DNA of 64,000 nucleotides. It comes from Pectobacterium carotovorum (lineage in GTDB: Bacteria; Pseudomonadota; Gammaproteobacteria; Enterobacterales; Enterobacteriaceae). This document shows, one piece after another, positions 19,551 through 29,433 of this stretch. The stretch covers positions 62,001-126,000 of the forward strand of contig NZ_JAXAFK010000005.1 in the NCBI RefSeq assembly GCF_033898505.1. The letters are read 5' to 3'. The notes under the pieces are model-generated. The model worked only from the letters and a program-made list of their open reading frames with translations. It was not told the DNA's origin and made no database searches. How positions within the stretch are numbered: the stretch's first letter is position 1; the number at the start of each line of letters is the position of its first letter. The translations under genes were made by a program, and so were the position numbers.

Positions 19551-19737
19551 TCGATACACGCGGTTCCTTTTTGCTTTGGGGACTGCGTTTCTTGCCGATT
19601 TCTGCGCTGTATTTATTGGATAAACCTTATTCGTTTGACCAATATTTTACAGCGTGTTTCAGCCGAGGTTTTAAAGTTGAAGTCTTTTTCATCTCGGCGT
19701 AACATGCGCGCATCATTATTCTCGGAGGACTAACGCC

Positions 19738-19794
19738 TTGGACACACCCAGTCGATACTGGCTCACTAACCTGTTCATTAGGTACAACTTCTAA
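19738..19794 (+). CDS. Probable CorL-type leader peptide upstream of corA
   Basis: An 18-codon frame starting with TTG at 19738, coding for MDTPSRYWLTNLFIRYNF and ending in TAA at 19792-19794. GGAGG at 19724-19728 lies 9 bp upstream, the best ribosome site in the region. A 9-bp stem begins at the stop codon (19793-19820). In Salmonella a short leader ORF, corL, in the corA mRNA couples Mg2+-sensitive translation to Rho-dependent termination. Position, size and the adjoining hairpin fit such a leader. Identity with corL is inferred from position; I cannot confirm the peptide sequence. Confidence 0.6.
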   Translation: MDTPSRYWLTNLFIRYNF

Positions 19795-19820
19795 GGCTAT
19801 CTTCCTCTGCTGATAGCCTT
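19793..19820 (+). promoter_or_regulatory. Hairpin in the corA leader
   Basis: AAGGCTATC (19793-19801) pairs perfectly with GATAGCCTT (19812-19820) over a 10-base loop. The stem begins inside the stop codon of the 18-codon leader frame, so a ribosome on that frame would stop it forming. There is no T run, so it is not an intrinsic terminator. It suits a switch that controls Rho access. Confidence 0.55.
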
Positions 19821-19960
19821 CGTGGTTGTCAGCGACGCTGTTTTTGTCGCTACGAGTCAGATCCGTCGAACGGACTGAAACCTGCTGGTGACACCTCACC
19901 TTTGTTTCTGTGCTTCAATCGCGTTGTCCATCTCTGCTACTGAAAGGGGAGCTATGGCCC

Positions 19961-20911
19961 ATGCTGAGCGCATTTAAACTGGATAATTGCCGTTTATCTC
20001 GTCTGGAACTGGATGACTCCGATGATCTCACCACGTCAGTTTGGGTCGATTTGATCGAACCGGAAGACGATGAGCGTGAAAAAGTACAAAACGAACTGGG
20101 ACAAAGCCTGGCAACCCGTCCGGAACTGGAAGATATTGAAGCGTCGGCACGTTTTTTTGAAGATGAAGATGGCCTGCATATTCACTCCTTTTTCTTTTTC
20201 GAAGATGCTGAGGATCACGCCGGTAACTCCACGGTGGCGTTTACCATCCGCGATGGTCGCCTGTACACCCTGCGTGAGCGTGAACTGCCCGCGTTCCGCC
20301 TGTACCGCATGCGCGCCCGCAACCAAACGCTGGTGGACGGCAATGCTTATGAACTGCTGCTCGATCTCTTTGAGACGAAAATTGAGCAACTGGCGGACGA
20401 AATCGAGAACATCTACAGCGATCTGGAATCGCTGAGCCGCATCATTATGGAAGGGCGGCAGGGCGAAGAGTACGACGATGCGTTGTCCACGCTGGCGGAA
20501 CTGGAAGACGTGGGCTGGAAAGTGCGCCTGTGTCTGATGGATACCCAACGTGCGTTGAATTTTCTGGTGCGTAAAGCCCGCTTGCCATCCGGCCAGTTGG
20601 AGCAGGCGCGCGAAATTTTACGCGATATCGAATCTCTGCTGCCGCACAACGAATCCCTGTTCCAGAAAGTTAACTTCCTGATGCAGGCGGCGATGGGCTT
20701 TATCAACATCGAGCAGAGCCGGATTATCAAGATCTTCTCGGTGGTCTCCGTGGTGTTCCTGCCACCGACGCTGGTGGCGTCCAGCTATGGGATGAACTTT
20801 GAGTTTATGCCAGAGCTGAAGTGGTCGTTTGGTTATCCGGGCGCGATTGTGCTAATGATTCTCGCCGGACTGGCTCCGTACCTCTATTTCAAACGTAAAA
20901 ACTGGCTGTAA
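19961..20911 (+). CDS. corA: Magnesium/cobalt transporter CorA
   Basis: A 316-residue homopentameric Mg2+ channel of the inner membrane. It has a large acidic cytoplasmic domain ([26 protein letters not shown]), a long stalk helix, two C-terminal membrane spans and the signature [19 protein letters not shown] between them (the GMN selectivity loop near residue 280), ending in the basic KRKNWL. The length equals that of E. coli CorA. The ATG at 19961 has AAAGGGGA about 10 bp upstream; a longer frame from 19910 has no family match. A 400-bp leader with a short peptide and hairpin precedes it. Confidence 0.97.
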   Translation: MLSAFKLDNCRLSRLELDDSDDLTTSVWVDLIEPEDDEREKVQNELGQSLATRPELEDIEASARFFEDEDGLHIHSFFFFEDAEDHAGNSTVAFTIRDGRLYTLRERELPAFRLYRMRARNQTLVDGNAYELLLDLFETKIEQLADEIENIYSDLESLSRIIMEGRQGEEYDDALSTLAELEDVGWKVRLCLMDTQRALNFLVRKARLPSGQLEQAREILRDIESLLPHNESLFQKVNFLMQAAMGFINIEQSRIIKIFSVVSVVFLPPTLVASSYGMNFEFMPELKWSFGYPGAIVLMILAGLAPYLYFKRKNWL

Positions 20912-20923
20912 ATCTTCCCGTAT

Positions 20924-20965
20924 GCGCCTGATGGGGTTGACCCCTCAGGCGCGTCAACACGCCTT
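20924..20965 (+). terminator. Probable terminator of corA
   Basis: GCGCCTGA-t-GGGG (20924-20936) pairs with CCCC-TCAGGCGC (20941-20952) across a TTGA loop. A partly overlapping alternative stem GGCG/CGCC leads into CCTTTCTC. The U tract is weak. Confidence 0.45.
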
Positions 20966-21109
20966 TCTCATTTAACGTTTTCCGCCCCACCATTCCTGTT
21001 TATTATCCCGCGCCTGTTCATTCTCCGGCCATCTTGTTTAGAATGGCGGACAGTCTTTCTATTCTTACTTTCCACTCTTACTTTCTATTACTAAAAACAG
21101 GTCGTGTGC

Positions 21110-22168
21110 ATGAAAGGGATGTCTCCTTGGATGCAATGGGGAATATTGCTGTCGGTTTCGTTATCACTGGGGTTTGGACTACAGATTTACCACGTTCCCG
21201 CCGCGCTGTTGCTGGGGCCGATGATGGTCGGCGTCGTCATGGGGTTAAACGGCGCGACGATTCGCATCCCGCCCGTCTGCTTTGCGGGCAGCAATGCCGT
21301 TCTGGGCTGTCTGGTTGCACAAAGCCTGTCATTCTCTATCCTGAAACCGCTGATGAGCGAATGGCCGCTGGTGCTGTTCATTCTGCTGGCGACGCTGGTG
21401 GCCAGCGGGCTGTCCGGCTGGCTGCTGGTCAAATTTAGCGAACTGCCCGGAACAACCGGAACCTGGGGGGCATCGCCGGGCGGTGCGTCGGCGATGGTCG
21501 CTATGGCAGGGGAATTTGGCGCAGACGTGCGGCTCGTTGCCTTCATGCAATATTTACGCGTGCTGATGGTTACCGCCTCGGCAGCGTTTGTGGCGCGCCT
21601 GAGTTTGGGTGACGAGGCGGCAGAAAACAGTGCGATGCTGGTCTGGTTTCCTGAACTGGACTGGCGCTTTCTGGCAACGCTCGGCGTGGCGTTTGGCAGC
21701 GCGTGGCTGGGAAGACGCCTGCGTATTCCATCCGGGGCGCTGCTGGGGCCGATGATCATCGGTTCAATGCTGCATGCCAGCGGCACCTTGCACTTGCAAA
21801 CGCCAGAGTGGCTGCTGGCGCTGGCCTATGCCTTTATCGGCTGGAGCGTCGGGCTCTGCTTTACTCGCCCTATCTTTTTGCTGGCGATACGCACACTGCC
21901 GCACATGATGGCGTCGATAGTCGGATTGATGCTGCTGTGTGGCGGAATGGCGTGGATGGTGACGAAAATGATGCCGGTGGATATGCTGACCGCCTTTCTG
22001 GCGACCAGCCCCGGCGGGCTGGATTCGATTGCGATTATTGCCGCAGGCAGTCGGGTCGATATGGCGTTTGTCATTGCCATGCAGACGCTGCGGCTGTTTT
22101 CGACGCTGCTATTCAGCCCGATCTTATCGCGCTTTATTTCCCGTCGTGTTGAGGCTGGGAAGGTGTAG
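21110..22168 (+). CDS. AbrB family membrane protein
   Basis: A 352-residue inner-membrane protein with a duplicated AbrB domain: the segments ALLLGPMMVGVVMGL near residue 30 and GALLLGPMIIGSMLHA-type near residue 210 repeat each other, as do TWGASPGGASAMVAMA and FLATSPGGLDSIAIIA. About ten hydrophobic helices are visible. The E. coli AbrB of this family was named as a regulator of aidB, but the fold indicates a transporter-like protein, and its function is not established. The ATG at 21110 has CAGG 8 bp upstream; GTG at 21104 is too close to it. Its 3' end overlaps the convergent rarD by 35 bp. Confidence 0.85.
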   Translation: MKGMSPWMQWGILLSVSLSLGFGLQIYHVPAALLLGPMMVGVVMGLNGATIRIPPVCFAGSNAVLGCLVAQSLSFSILKPLMSEWPLVLFILLATLVASGLSGWLLVKFSELPGTTGTWGASPGGASAMVAMAGEFGADVRLVAFMQYLRVLMVTASAAFVARLSLGDEAAENSAMLVWFPELDWRFLATLGVAFGSAWLGRRLRIPSGALLGPMIIGSMLHASGTLHLQTPEWLLALAYAFIGWSVGLCFTRPIFLLAIRTLPHMMASIVGLMLLCGGMAWMVTKMMPVDMLTAFLATSPGGLDSIAIIAAGSRVDMAFVIAMQTLRLFSTLLFSPILSRFISRRVEAGKV

Positions 22169-23063
22169 CTGGCGTACGCCGTAGCTTACGCTGCGTATAA
22201 AGCGCATCCAAAATGAACAGCACCAGCGCGCCCCAGATGAAGGCAAAAGTGACGAGCTTGTCGCTGCTGAACGTTTCACCGTAGAACACTACTGCCAGCA
22301 GGAACATGATCGTAGGGCCGAGATACTGGAAAAAGCCGAGCGTTGACAGGCGAAGGCGCATGGCCGCCGCGGTGAAAAACAGCAGCGGCACCGTAGTGAC
22401 GATACCCGCCGAGAGCAGCAGCAGGTTCAGCGACCAGGGATTGGCTGTCAGATGGCTGCTTGGCGTGTCGGCAATAAAAAACAGATAAATGACCGCGACC
22501 GGCAGCAGCCACAGCGTTTCGATCAGCATACCGGTTTGCCCGTCGATACCAATCTTCTTACGCAGCAGGCCGTATAACGCGAAGCTGAATGCCAGCCCCA
22601 GCGCGATAACCGGCAGCGAGCCGAACGTCCATAACTGAACCAGTACGCCCGTCACCGCGAGCAGCACGGCCAGCCATTGCAGACGGCGAAAGCGCTCTCC
22701 AAGGAAGATCATGCCCAACATAACGTTGACCAGCGGGTTGATAAAATACCCCAGACTGGCTTCCAGCATGTGATGGTTGTTGACCGCCCAGATGTACAAC
22801 AGCCAGTTTCCGCCGATAAGCACCGCCGTTAATGCCAGCAGAAACAGATGCTTGACGTTGCGGCAGGCATAGCTCACCTGACGCCATTTCCGGCCGATGG
22901 TCAGCAGGATCAGCATAAAGAAGAATGACCAGATAATACGGTGCGTCAGTATTTCATTGGGTGGAACGTGCTCAAGCAGCTTGAAATAAACGGGAGCAAT
23001 TCCCCAAATAAAATACGCACCGAGGGCGAAAAATATCCCCTCACGGGTTTGTTGCGCGTTCAT
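22134..23063 (-). CDS. rarD: EamA-type transporter RarD
   Basis: A 309-residue inner-membrane protein with ten predicted helices of the drug/metabolite transporter superfamily (EamA). It is very close to E. coli RarD from the start (TREGIFFALGAYFIWGIAPVYFKL) through GGNWLLYIWAVNNHHMLEASLGYFI to LSTLGFFQYLGPTIMFLLAV. RarD was named for chloramphenicol sensitivity, and its natural substrate is unknown. The last 35 bp of the gene overlap the 3' end of the convergent AbrB-family gene, so the two coding sequences share DNA in antisense orientation. Confidence 0.95.
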   Translation of the reverse strand: MNAQQTREGIFFALGAYFIWGIAPVYFKLLEHVPPNEILTHRIIWSFFFMLILLTIGRKWRQVSYACRNVKHLFLLALTAVLIGGNWLLYIWAVNNHHMLEASLGYFINPLVNVMLGMIFLGERFRRLQWLAVLLAVTGVLVQLWTFGSLPVIALGLAFSFALYGLLRKKIGIDGQTGMLIETLWLLPVAVIYLFFIADTPSSHLTANPWSLNLLLLSAGIVTTVPLLFFTAAAMRLRLSTLGFFQYLGPTIMFLLAVVFYGETFSSDKLVTFAFIWGALVLFILDALYTQRKLRRTPATPSQPQHDGK

Positions 23064-23178
23064 GGGTGACTCGATAAGGACGGCGGGAAAACGTTAAGTC
23101 TACCCAAAACTGTGAGCGCTTTCACGTAAAGTGTTAATGACAACATTACCCGGCAACCATGTCTGCCCACGAGAAAGG

Positions 23179-23685
23179 CTACCCGACAATATAGGTTGCG
23201 GTGGCGCTGGCCAGATGCGAGCCCTGTTCGTTATGCAATTCGGCGCGTGCGACGGCGATTTTATTGCCGCCGCGCAGCAGCGTGCTGGTAATGGTGAAGT
23301 GTTCTCCATAGCCCGGACGCAGATAATCGACCCGCATATCAATGGTTCCCATGCGGGCGAGCCGGTGATGAAACTCCTGATCGCTAATCGTCTCATGACG
23401 CAGCAGCGTGTTGCCGACGCACACCAATCCGGCAGCGACGTCCAGTCCGGCGGCAATCACGCCGCCGTGCAGAATTTTTTGTGCCGCATTGCCGATGAGC
23501 TTCTCTTGCCGGGCGAATGTCAGGACGGCTTTGTCGGCTTCAAACTGCTGTAATTCAAGACCTAATTCGATGTTAAACGGCATTTTGTAAATGAAAATCT
23601 CGCCAACAAGCTGGCGCACGGTATCTCTGGTTAATGTGGCTCCCTGAAATGGGGGGATGCCCTGAAATGATGGTACGTCAGCCAT
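23179..23685 (-). CDS. yigI: Hotdog-fold acyl-CoA thioesterase YigI
   Basis: A 168-residue PaaI-type thioesterase. The hotdog motif [19 protein letters not shown] is near residue 75, followed by [20 protein letters not shown] and [28 protein letters not shown], nearly as in E. coli YigI. The E. coli protein hydrolyses medium- and long-chain acyl-CoA in the cytoplasm. The start is the ATG at 23685, with GGGAA 8 bp upstream; the frame runs on to a TTG at 23706 with no ribosome site. The N-terminus is about 13 residues longer than that of E. coli YigI. Confidence 0.93.
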   Translation of the reverse strand: MADVPSFQGIPPFQGATLTRDTVRQLVGEIFIYKMPFNIELGLELQQFEADKAVLTFARQEKLIGNAAQKILHGGVIAAGLDVAAGLVCVGNTLLRHETISDQEFHHRLARMGTIDMRVDYLRPGYGEHFTITSTLLRGGNKIAVARAELHNEQGSHLASATATYIVG

Positions 23686-23950
23686 AGTCGTTTCCCGTCC
23701 AAGCAATAAGAGATACGCATTAAGTGTGGTTAATTTGATGCAATAAGGTTATGCAAGTGTTTATTTTATGCATTGATTTTGTTTCTTTCCAGAAAAGGCC
23801 GATAAACGAGGGAGTGCTAATTCAAACGTTGTTGAACTGTGTAGAATGGCGGGCTTGAGTGGGGAATGGCCGATTAGATAAACGAGTTTATTTAGATAAA
23901 AGACTTTATTTATAAAAGAATGCTGGAGAAAAACATGTCGGAGAAAATAA

Positions 23951-24817
23951 ATGCATAAAATAGGATTCGTATTGGCAGCATTACTGATGGCGCAGGCTCA
24001 TGCTGAAGTCACAACGAACGCGCCAGCGCCAAATCAACCGGCGGTACGCGGCAGCATTATCGCCAGTCTGTTACAAGAGCACGATACCCCGTTTGTCCTC
24101 TATCCTTATGAAAGTAACTACTTACTCTACACCTATACCAGCAACATCAATAAAACCGCGATCCAGAGCTATAACTGGGGCGATGAAGCACGTAAAGATG
24201 AAGTGCATTACCAGTTGAGCCTGGGGTTCCCGATCTGGCGTGGCATTCTGGGCGATAACTCGCTGCTGGGCGCTTCCTATACGCAGCGCTCATGGTGGCA
24301 GTTGTCGAATAAGAGTGAGTCTTCTCCGTTCCGTGAAACGGACTATGAGCCACAGGTCTTTTTGGGCTGGGCAACGAACTACGACTTTGCGGGCTGGACA
24401 CTGCGGGATATCGAAGTGGGCTTTAACCACCAGTCTAACGGCCGTTCCGAACCGACGTCACGCAGTTGGAACCGCGCTTATACCCGCCTGATGGCGCAGA
24501 ACGGCAACTGGCAGATCGATGTGAAACCGTGGATACGTTTCTCCGATAGCCAGGACGATAACCCGGACATCACCAAATACATGGGCCATTATCGCTTACG
24601 CGTCGGCTATGTGTGGGGCGACAGCGTCTTTAGCGCGGAAGGGCGTTATAACTGGAACAGCGGCTACGGCGGTGGTGAACTGGGCTGGAGCTATCCGCTG
24701 ACGCGTCATGTTCGCTTTTATACTAAGGTCTTTAGCGGCTACGGCGAATCTCTGATTGACTACAACCACCGCCAGACCCGCTTCGGCGTTGGGGTGACGC
24801 TGAACGACATGTTCTAA
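23951..24817 (+). CDS. pldA: Outer membrane phospholipase A (OMPLA)
   Basis: A 288-residue, 12-stranded outer-membrane beta-barrel phospholipase that hydrolyses phospholipids misplaced in the outer leaflet, as a Ca2+-bound dimer. The signal peptide MHKIGFVLAALLMAQAHA is cleaved at HA|EV. The catalytic His and Ser are in VGFNHQSNGR and the Asn in SRSWNR. The C-terminal Phe (LNDMF) is the BAM recognition residue. The length equals E. coli PldA (289). The gene is divergent from yigI and is followed 122 bp later by recQ, as in E. coli. Confidence 0.97.
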   Translation: MHKIGFVLAALLMAQAHAEVTTNAPAPNQPAVRGSIIASLLQEHDTPFVLYPYESNYLLYTYTSNINKTAIQSYNWGDEARKDEVHYQLSLGFPIWRGILGDNSLLGASYTQRSWWQLSNKSESSPFRETDYEPQVFLGWATNYDFAGWTLRDIEVGFNHQSNGRSEPTSRSWNRAYTRLMAQNGNWQIDVKPWIRFSDSQDDNPDITKYMGHYRLRVGYVWGDSVFSAEGRYNWNSGYGGGELGWSYPLTRHVRFYTKVFSGYGESLIDYNHRQTRFGVGVTLNDMF

Positions 24818-24939
24818 TGATCGTGTGTTTTAGCGATTGCCGTTTTTAGCCATCGTCGTTTTACCAAACTTAACCATTGCAGTTTTACCAAACGGCGCTG
24901 AAAATAGCGCCTGTTTGATTTCATTGAATTGGGGAAGGC

Positions 24940-26766
24940 GTGTCTACGGCGGAAGTATTGAATAAGGAAGCGCTGGCGGTTCAGGTTCTGCGGGACACGT
25001 TCGGCTACCAGCAATTCCGACCGGGTCAGCAGGAAATTATCAGCGCGACGCTCAGTGGGCAGGACTGTCTGGTTATCATGCCAACAGGCGGCGGCAAGTC
25101 GCTGTGCTATCAAATCCCCGCGCTGGTGATGGACGGGCTGACGCTGGTGGTGTCTCCGCTGATTTCGCTGATGAAAGATCAGGTCGATCAGCTTCAGGCC
25201 TACGGTGTGTCGGCTGCCTGCCTGAATTCGACGCAGACGCGTGAACAGCAGCTTGAAGTGATGGCGGGTTGCCGTACCGGTCAAATCAAGCTGCTGTATA
25301 TTGCGCCGGAACGTCTGACGACAGATAGCTTCCTCGATCATCTCGCCCACTGGCAGATCGCCCTGATCGCGGTGGATGAAGCGCACTGCATTTCCCAATG
25401 GGGACACGATTTCCGCCCTGAATACCGCGCTCTGGGGCAGATTAAACAGCGTTTTCCCCATCTTCCTTTCATCGCTTTGACGGCCACCGCTGACGAGACC
25501 ACGCGCAACGATATCGTTCGCCTGCTGGATCTGCGGTCGCCGCTCATTCAGATCAACAGTTTTGACCGCCCGAACATTCGCTACACGCTGGTAGAGAAGT
25601 TTAAACCGCTCGATCAGCTCTGGATGTTCGTGCAGGGGCAGCGTGGGAAAAGCGGTATCATCTACTGCAATAGCCGCTCCCGCGTGGAGGATATTTGCGC
25701 GCGTTTGCAGGCCCGTGGGCTGAGCGCAGGAGCGTATCACGCTGGTCTGGATAATGAACGGCGTGCGCAGGTGCAGGAAGCGTTCCTGCGTGACGATCTT
25801 CAGGTGGTGGTGGCGACCGTCGCATTTGGTATGGGCATCAACAAACCTAACGTGCGATTTGTGGTGCATTTTGATATTCCGCGCAATATCGAATCCTACT
25901 ATCAGGAAACGGGGCGTGCCGGACGTGACGGCCTCGCGGCTGAAGCCGCGTTGTTCTACGATCCGGCGGATATGGCGTGGCTGCGCCGCTGTCTGGAAGA
26001 AAAACCCGCTGGGCCGCAGTTGGATATCGAGCGCCATAAGCTCAATGCGATGGGCGCGTTTGCCGAAGCACAGACCTGTCGGCGTTTGGTGCTGCTGAAC
26101 TATTTCGGTGAAGGACGCCAACAACCCTGCGGTAACTGCGATGTTTGTCTCGATCCGCCGAAGCGCTATGACGGGCTGGTTGAAGCGCAAAAGGCGCTGT
26201 CCTGCGTGTATCGGGTCGGGCAGCGCTTTGGTTTAGGGTATATCGTCGAGGTGCTGCGCGGCGCAAATAACCAGCGTATCCGAGATTTTGGTCATGACAA
26301 GCTGCCGGTTTACGGCATCGGTAAGGACAAATCGCAGGAGCATTGGGTCAGCGTACTGCGCCAACTGATTCATCTGGGTTTGCTGAACCAGAACATCACG
26401 ATGCATTCCGCTGTACAGCTTACCGAATCGGCGCGTCCGGTATTGCGCGGAGAAGTGCCGCTACAGCTGGCCGTGCCGCGTGTGATTAACCTGAAACCCC
26501 GCGCGAATCAAAAATCTTACGGCGGAAATTACGACCGTAAGCTGTTCGCCAAATTGCGCAAACTGCGTAAATCCATCGCGGATGAAGACAATATTCCGCC
26601 TTACGTGGTGTTCAGCGATGCGACGCTGCTGGAGATGGCGGAACTGATGCCGATCACCGCGGGTGAACTGCTGAATATCAACGGGGTAGGACACCGTAAA
26701 CTCGAACGTTTCGGTGCGCCTTTCATGAACATGATTCGCGATCATGTCGATAATGATGACGAGTAA
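24940..26766 (+). CDS. recQ: ATP-dependent DNA helicase RecQ
   Basis: A 608-residue 3'-5' superfamily 2 helicase for recombination and replication fork repair (RecF pathway). Walker A is [11 protein letters not shown] near residues 47-57, DEAH is [16 protein letters not shown], and motif VI is [12 protein letters not shown]. The RQC zinc site has [12 protein letters not shown]...CGNCDVC, and the C-terminal HRDC domain runs from about residue 530 ([22 protein letters not shown]). The start is GTG at 24940 (MSTAEVLN), aligned with E. coli RecQ (MAQAEVLN), with GGGGA just upstream. The length is within a residue or two of E. coli's. Confidence 0.97.
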   Translation: MSTAEVLNKEALAVQVLRDTFGYQQFRPGQQEIISATLSGQDCLVIMPTGGGKSLCYQIPALVMDGLTLVVSPLISLMKDQVDQLQAYGVSAACLNSTQTREQQLEVMAGCRTGQIKLLYIAPERLTTDSFLDHLAHWQIALIAVDEAHCISQWGHDFRPEYRALGQIKQRFPHLPFIALTATADETTRNDIVRLLDLRSPLIQINSFDRPNIRYTLVEKFKPLDQLWMFVQGQRGKSGIIYCNSRSRVEDICARLQARGLSAGAYHAGLDNERRAQVQEAFLRDDLQVVVATVAFGMGINKPNVRFVVHFDIPRNIESYYQETGRAGRDGLAAEAALFYDPADMAWLRRCLEEKPAGPQLDIERHKLNAMGAFAEAQTCRRLVLLNYFGEGRQQPCGNCDVCLDPPKRYDGLVEAQKALSCVYRVGQRFGLGYIVEVLRGANNQRIRDFGHDKLPVYGIGKDKSQEHWVSVLRQLIHLGLLNQNITMHSAVQLTESARPVLRGEVPLQLAVPRVINLKPRANQKSYGGNYDRKLFAKLRKLRKSIADEDNIPPYVVFSDATLLEMAELMPITAGELLNINGVGHRKLERFGAPFMNMIRDHVDNDDE

Positions 26767-26808
26767 CGCTCGTCTTGTCTGACTGCATTTAAAAACAGGA
26801 AAACCAAC

Positions 26809-27432
26809 ATGCTGATGCTATTTCTGACGGTGGCGCTGGTGCATTTCATTGCGCTGATGAGCCCGGGGCCGGATTTCTTTTTCGTTTCACAAACCGCGGC
26901 CAGCCGTTCCCGACGTGAAGCGATGATGGGCGTGCTGGGTATTTCTCTGGGCGTGGTGGTCTGGGCGGCGATCGCGCTGCTGGGGCTGCATCTGCTGTTG
27001 CAAAAAATGGCCTGGCTACATACGGCTATTACCGTCGGCGGCGGGCTGTACCTGTGCTGGATGGGCTGGCAGATGCTGCGCTCCGCACGGCGTAAAGCGC
27101 AACTGGAAACCACGCAGGAAACGGCGGTGGTCTTGCCTCAGCGTGGCAAAACCTTTATGCGCGGGTTATTGACGAATCTGGCTAACCCGAAGGCGCTGAT
27201 CTATTTCGGCAGCGTGTTCTCGCTGTTTGTTGGCGACAGCGTCGGCAGCGGTGCTCGCTGGGGATTGTTTGCGCTGATCTCGATTGAAACGCTGATCTGG
27301 TTCAGTCTGGTCGCGATGGTTTTCGCCCTACCGGCCATGCGTCGCGGCTATCAGCGTTTGGCGAAATGGGTGGATGGCGTAGCAGGTGTGCTGTTTACCG
27401 GATTTGGTCTACACCTGATTTTCTCTCGCTAA
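26809..27432 (+). CDS. rhtC: Threonine efflux protein RhtC
   Basis: A 207-residue LysE-family inner-membrane exporter with about six hydrophobic helices. The family signature ALMSPGPDFFFVSQTAASRSRREAMMGVLGISLG is at residues 16-48. It lies between recQ and rhtB, the E. coli position of rhtC, which exports threonine. It starts 42 bp after the recQ stop, so co-transcription with recQ is possible. Confidence 0.93.
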   Translation: MLMLFLTVALVHFIALMSPGPDFFFVSQTAASRSRREAMMGVLGISLGVVVWAAIALLGLHLLLQKMAWLHTAITVGGGLYLCWMGWQMLRSARRKAQLETTQETAVVLPQRGKTFMRGLLTNLANPKALIYFGSVFSLFVGDSVGSGARWGLFALISIETLIWFSLVAMVFALPAMRRGYQRLAKWVDGVAGVLFTGFGLHLIFSR

Positions 27433-27508
27433 TTTTTCCCTGCGAGGATGTCTCCCAGCGCACGTTCTGTGGAGAAAAAGCCGTAGGAAAACCCTTTCTC
27501 CGAGAAAA

Positions 27509-27540
27509 AAGCGCGCCGCCATTCACGACTGCGCGCTCTT
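27509..27540. terminator. Candidate bidirectional terminator between rhtC and rhtB
   Basis: AGCGCGC (27510-27516) pairs with GCGCGCT (27531-27537) over a 14-base loop. There is an A run on the left (U run for the minus strand) and CTTTC on the right. It lies between two convergent genes. Confidence 0.45.
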
Positions 27541-27543
27541 TCA

Positions 27544-28164
27544 TCAGGCCTTTCTCGCCGTGGCGAGTAACGCGCCAACCAGCACAAACAGTGAACCGAA
27601 TATCCGGTTGAGCATCTTCATCTGCCGTGGGCCTTTTAGCCAGCCGGCGATGCGCGTGGCTAGCGTGGCATAGCCAATCATCACGATAATATCGACTACC
27701 ACGGTGGTGACGCCCAACACCAGATACTGTGCGGCCTGCGGCTGGTGGGGGATAATGAACTGCGGGAACAGCGCCGCCAGAAACACGATGCTTTTCGGGT
27801 TGGTCAGATTCACCAGCACCGCGCGTTTAAAGAGTCTACGGCGCGGCATCGCGCTGGCGATCGCCTGAAGATCCAGTGCCCCCGCGGCACGCCATTGCTG
27901 AATCCCCAGCCAAATCAGATAAGCAGCGCCCAGCCATTTCAGCATATCGAAAGCCAGTACGGACTGGTTAAGCAGCGCGCCTAGCCCGATGCCGACCAGT
28001 ACGATATGAATCGCCAGCCCGACCTGTAAACCACAGATCGAGGCCGCCGCGCCGCGGTAGCCGTGGCTAATGCCGGTGCTCATGGTGTTGATGGCACCAG
28101 AGCCGGGTGACAGGCTGAGAATAAGCGTTGTGAGTAAATAGGTTAACCACCAATCCAATGTCAT
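27544..28164 (-). CDS. rhtB: Homoserine/homoserine lactone efflux protein RhtB
   Basis: A 206-residue LysE-family exporter with six hydrophobic helices. The signature [27 protein letters not shown] is at residues 17-43. It is convergent with rhtC, the arrangement seen in E. coli, where RhtB exports homoserine and homoserine lactone. In a soft-rot bacterium that makes N-acyl-homoserine lactone signals, export of lactone by-products is a plausible added role, but nothing in the sequence shows it. Confidence 0.93.
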   Translation of the reverse strand: MTLDWWLTYLLTTLILSLSPGSGAINTMSTGISHGYRGAAASICGLQVGLAIHIVLVGIGLGALLNQSVLAFDMLKWLGAAYLIWLGIQQWRAAGALDLQAIASAMPRRRLFKRAVLVNLTNPKSIVFLAALFPQFIIPHQPQAAQYLVLGVTTVVVDIIVMIGYATLATRIAGWLKGPRQMKMLNRIFGSLFVLVGALLATARKA

Positions 28165-28295
28165 AAAGCATGCCCCTGAATCACGTTCTGTATTACGAGA
28201 GTCTGTCTGTTTTTTATGTCACAATACGCTTGTGCTCCACTGCTTGTCATGTTCTTCCGCTAGCTTTAGTTTTCCCGCGTCACCGGAGAGGTGTG

Positions 28296-29333
28296 ATGAT
28301 TCAACGCCACAATACGTTGTTTACGTCGGAACGGTTAACGCCTGAAGGGTTAACCTTGAACCTGTTAACGCGAGAAGCGCAGTTTGCCGCTTTTGCTACC
28401 GGAGAATTACTGGATTTCTGGCGTCAGCGCGAAGAGGGCGAATTCTCTGGCGTTGATGACGTACCTATCCGGTTCGTTCGTTTTACCGCGCCACAGCACG
28501 ACAAGATTGTCGTTGTCTTTTCAGGCCGTATCGAAAGCTATGTCAAATATAGCGAAGTGGCTTATGACCTCTTTCATAGCGGCTATGATGTACTCATCAT
28601 GGATCACCGTGGGCAAGGTCGGTCTGGACGGGTGCTGCAAGACGGCCACCGTGGACACGTCGTGCGCTTCAGTGATTATGTTGATGATGCCGAAACGCTG
28701 TGTCAGCAGCACATTGGCCCTAAGCAATATACCCATCGGTTTGCGTTAGCGCATTCAATGGGGGGCGCGATTCTGGCACAGTTGCTGATTCGTCAGCCCG
28801 CGATGTTTGATGCCGTGGCGCTGTGCGCGCCGATGTTTGGTATCCGCTTGCCGCTTCCTCATTGCGTCGCCGGGTGGATTGTCGATTGGGCAGAGCGTCG
28901 CCCGGCGATACGCGATTATTACGCCATCGGCACCGGACAGTGGCGTCCGTTGCCTTATCGGATGAATGTGCTGACGCACAGCCGTGAACGCTACCAGCGC
29001 AGCATTCGATTTTATGCGGATTCACCAGATTTGCGCGTAGGCGGCCCCACTTATCACTGGGTACGTGAAGCGATACTGGCGGGGAAACAGTTGCAGGCAC
29101 AGGCCAGCACGGTCACTACGCCGCTTCTGCTGTTACAGGCGGGGGAGGAACGCGTGGTGGATAACCGCAGCCAGAATGCGTTTTGCCAGGCGCTGGCGCA
29201 GAGCGGTAACGCCAATGCGAGCGGCGTTTTACAGGTTATCCCCGGGGCGCGGCATGAAATTCTCTTTGAAACGGATAACCTCCGCGCTCAGGCATTTGCG
29301 CTGATTCTGGCGCATTTTGCGCGTTATCATTGA
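28296..29333 (+). CDS. pldB: Lysophospholipase L2
   Basis: A 345-residue alpha/beta hydrolase of the membrane-associated lysophospholipase L2 type, which removes the acyl chain from lysophospholipids. The nucleophile elbow is LAHSMGGAIL (Ser near residue 152), an oxyanion strand precedes it in VVFSGRIESYVKYSEVAYDLFHSGYDVLIMDHRGQGRSGR, and the catalytic His is in GARHEILFE. The ATG at 28296 follows GGAGAGG; an open frame upstream to 28170 adds 42 residues without family similarity. It precedes yigL by 100 bp, as in E. coli; in Salmonella the pldB-yigL mRNA is a target of the sRNA SgrS. Confidence 0.94.
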   Translation: MIQRHNTLFTSERLTPEGLTLNLLTREAQFAAFATGELLDFWRQREEGEFSGVDDVPIRFVRFTAPQHDKIVVVFSGRIESYVKYSEVAYDLFHSGYDVLIMDHRGQGRSGRVLQDGHRGHVVRFSDYVDDAETLCQQHIGPKQYTHRFALAHSMGGAILAQLLIRQPAMFDAVALCAPMFGIRLPLPHCVAGWIVDWAERRPAIRDYYAIGTGQWRPLPYRMNVLTHSRERYQRSIRFYADSPDLRVGGPTYHWVREAILAGKQLQAQASTVTTPLLLLQAGEERVVDNRSQNAFCQALAQSGNANASGVLQVIPGARHEILFETDNLRAQAFALILAHFARYH

Positions 29334-29433
29334 TTTTAGGCTGTTGGTAAACCGCTTAATGGACGCGGAGTAACCTCGTTAATTTTTTGCGGCGCGTGCC
29401 GCTATAACACACCAGAAGTGAGATCTCATCGTT

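Noticed and set aside
24814..26190. 458-codon minus-strand frame opposite recQ
   Set aside because: It lies fully antisense to a clear RecQ, has low-complexity composition and no family features; it is a shadow of GC-rich codon use.
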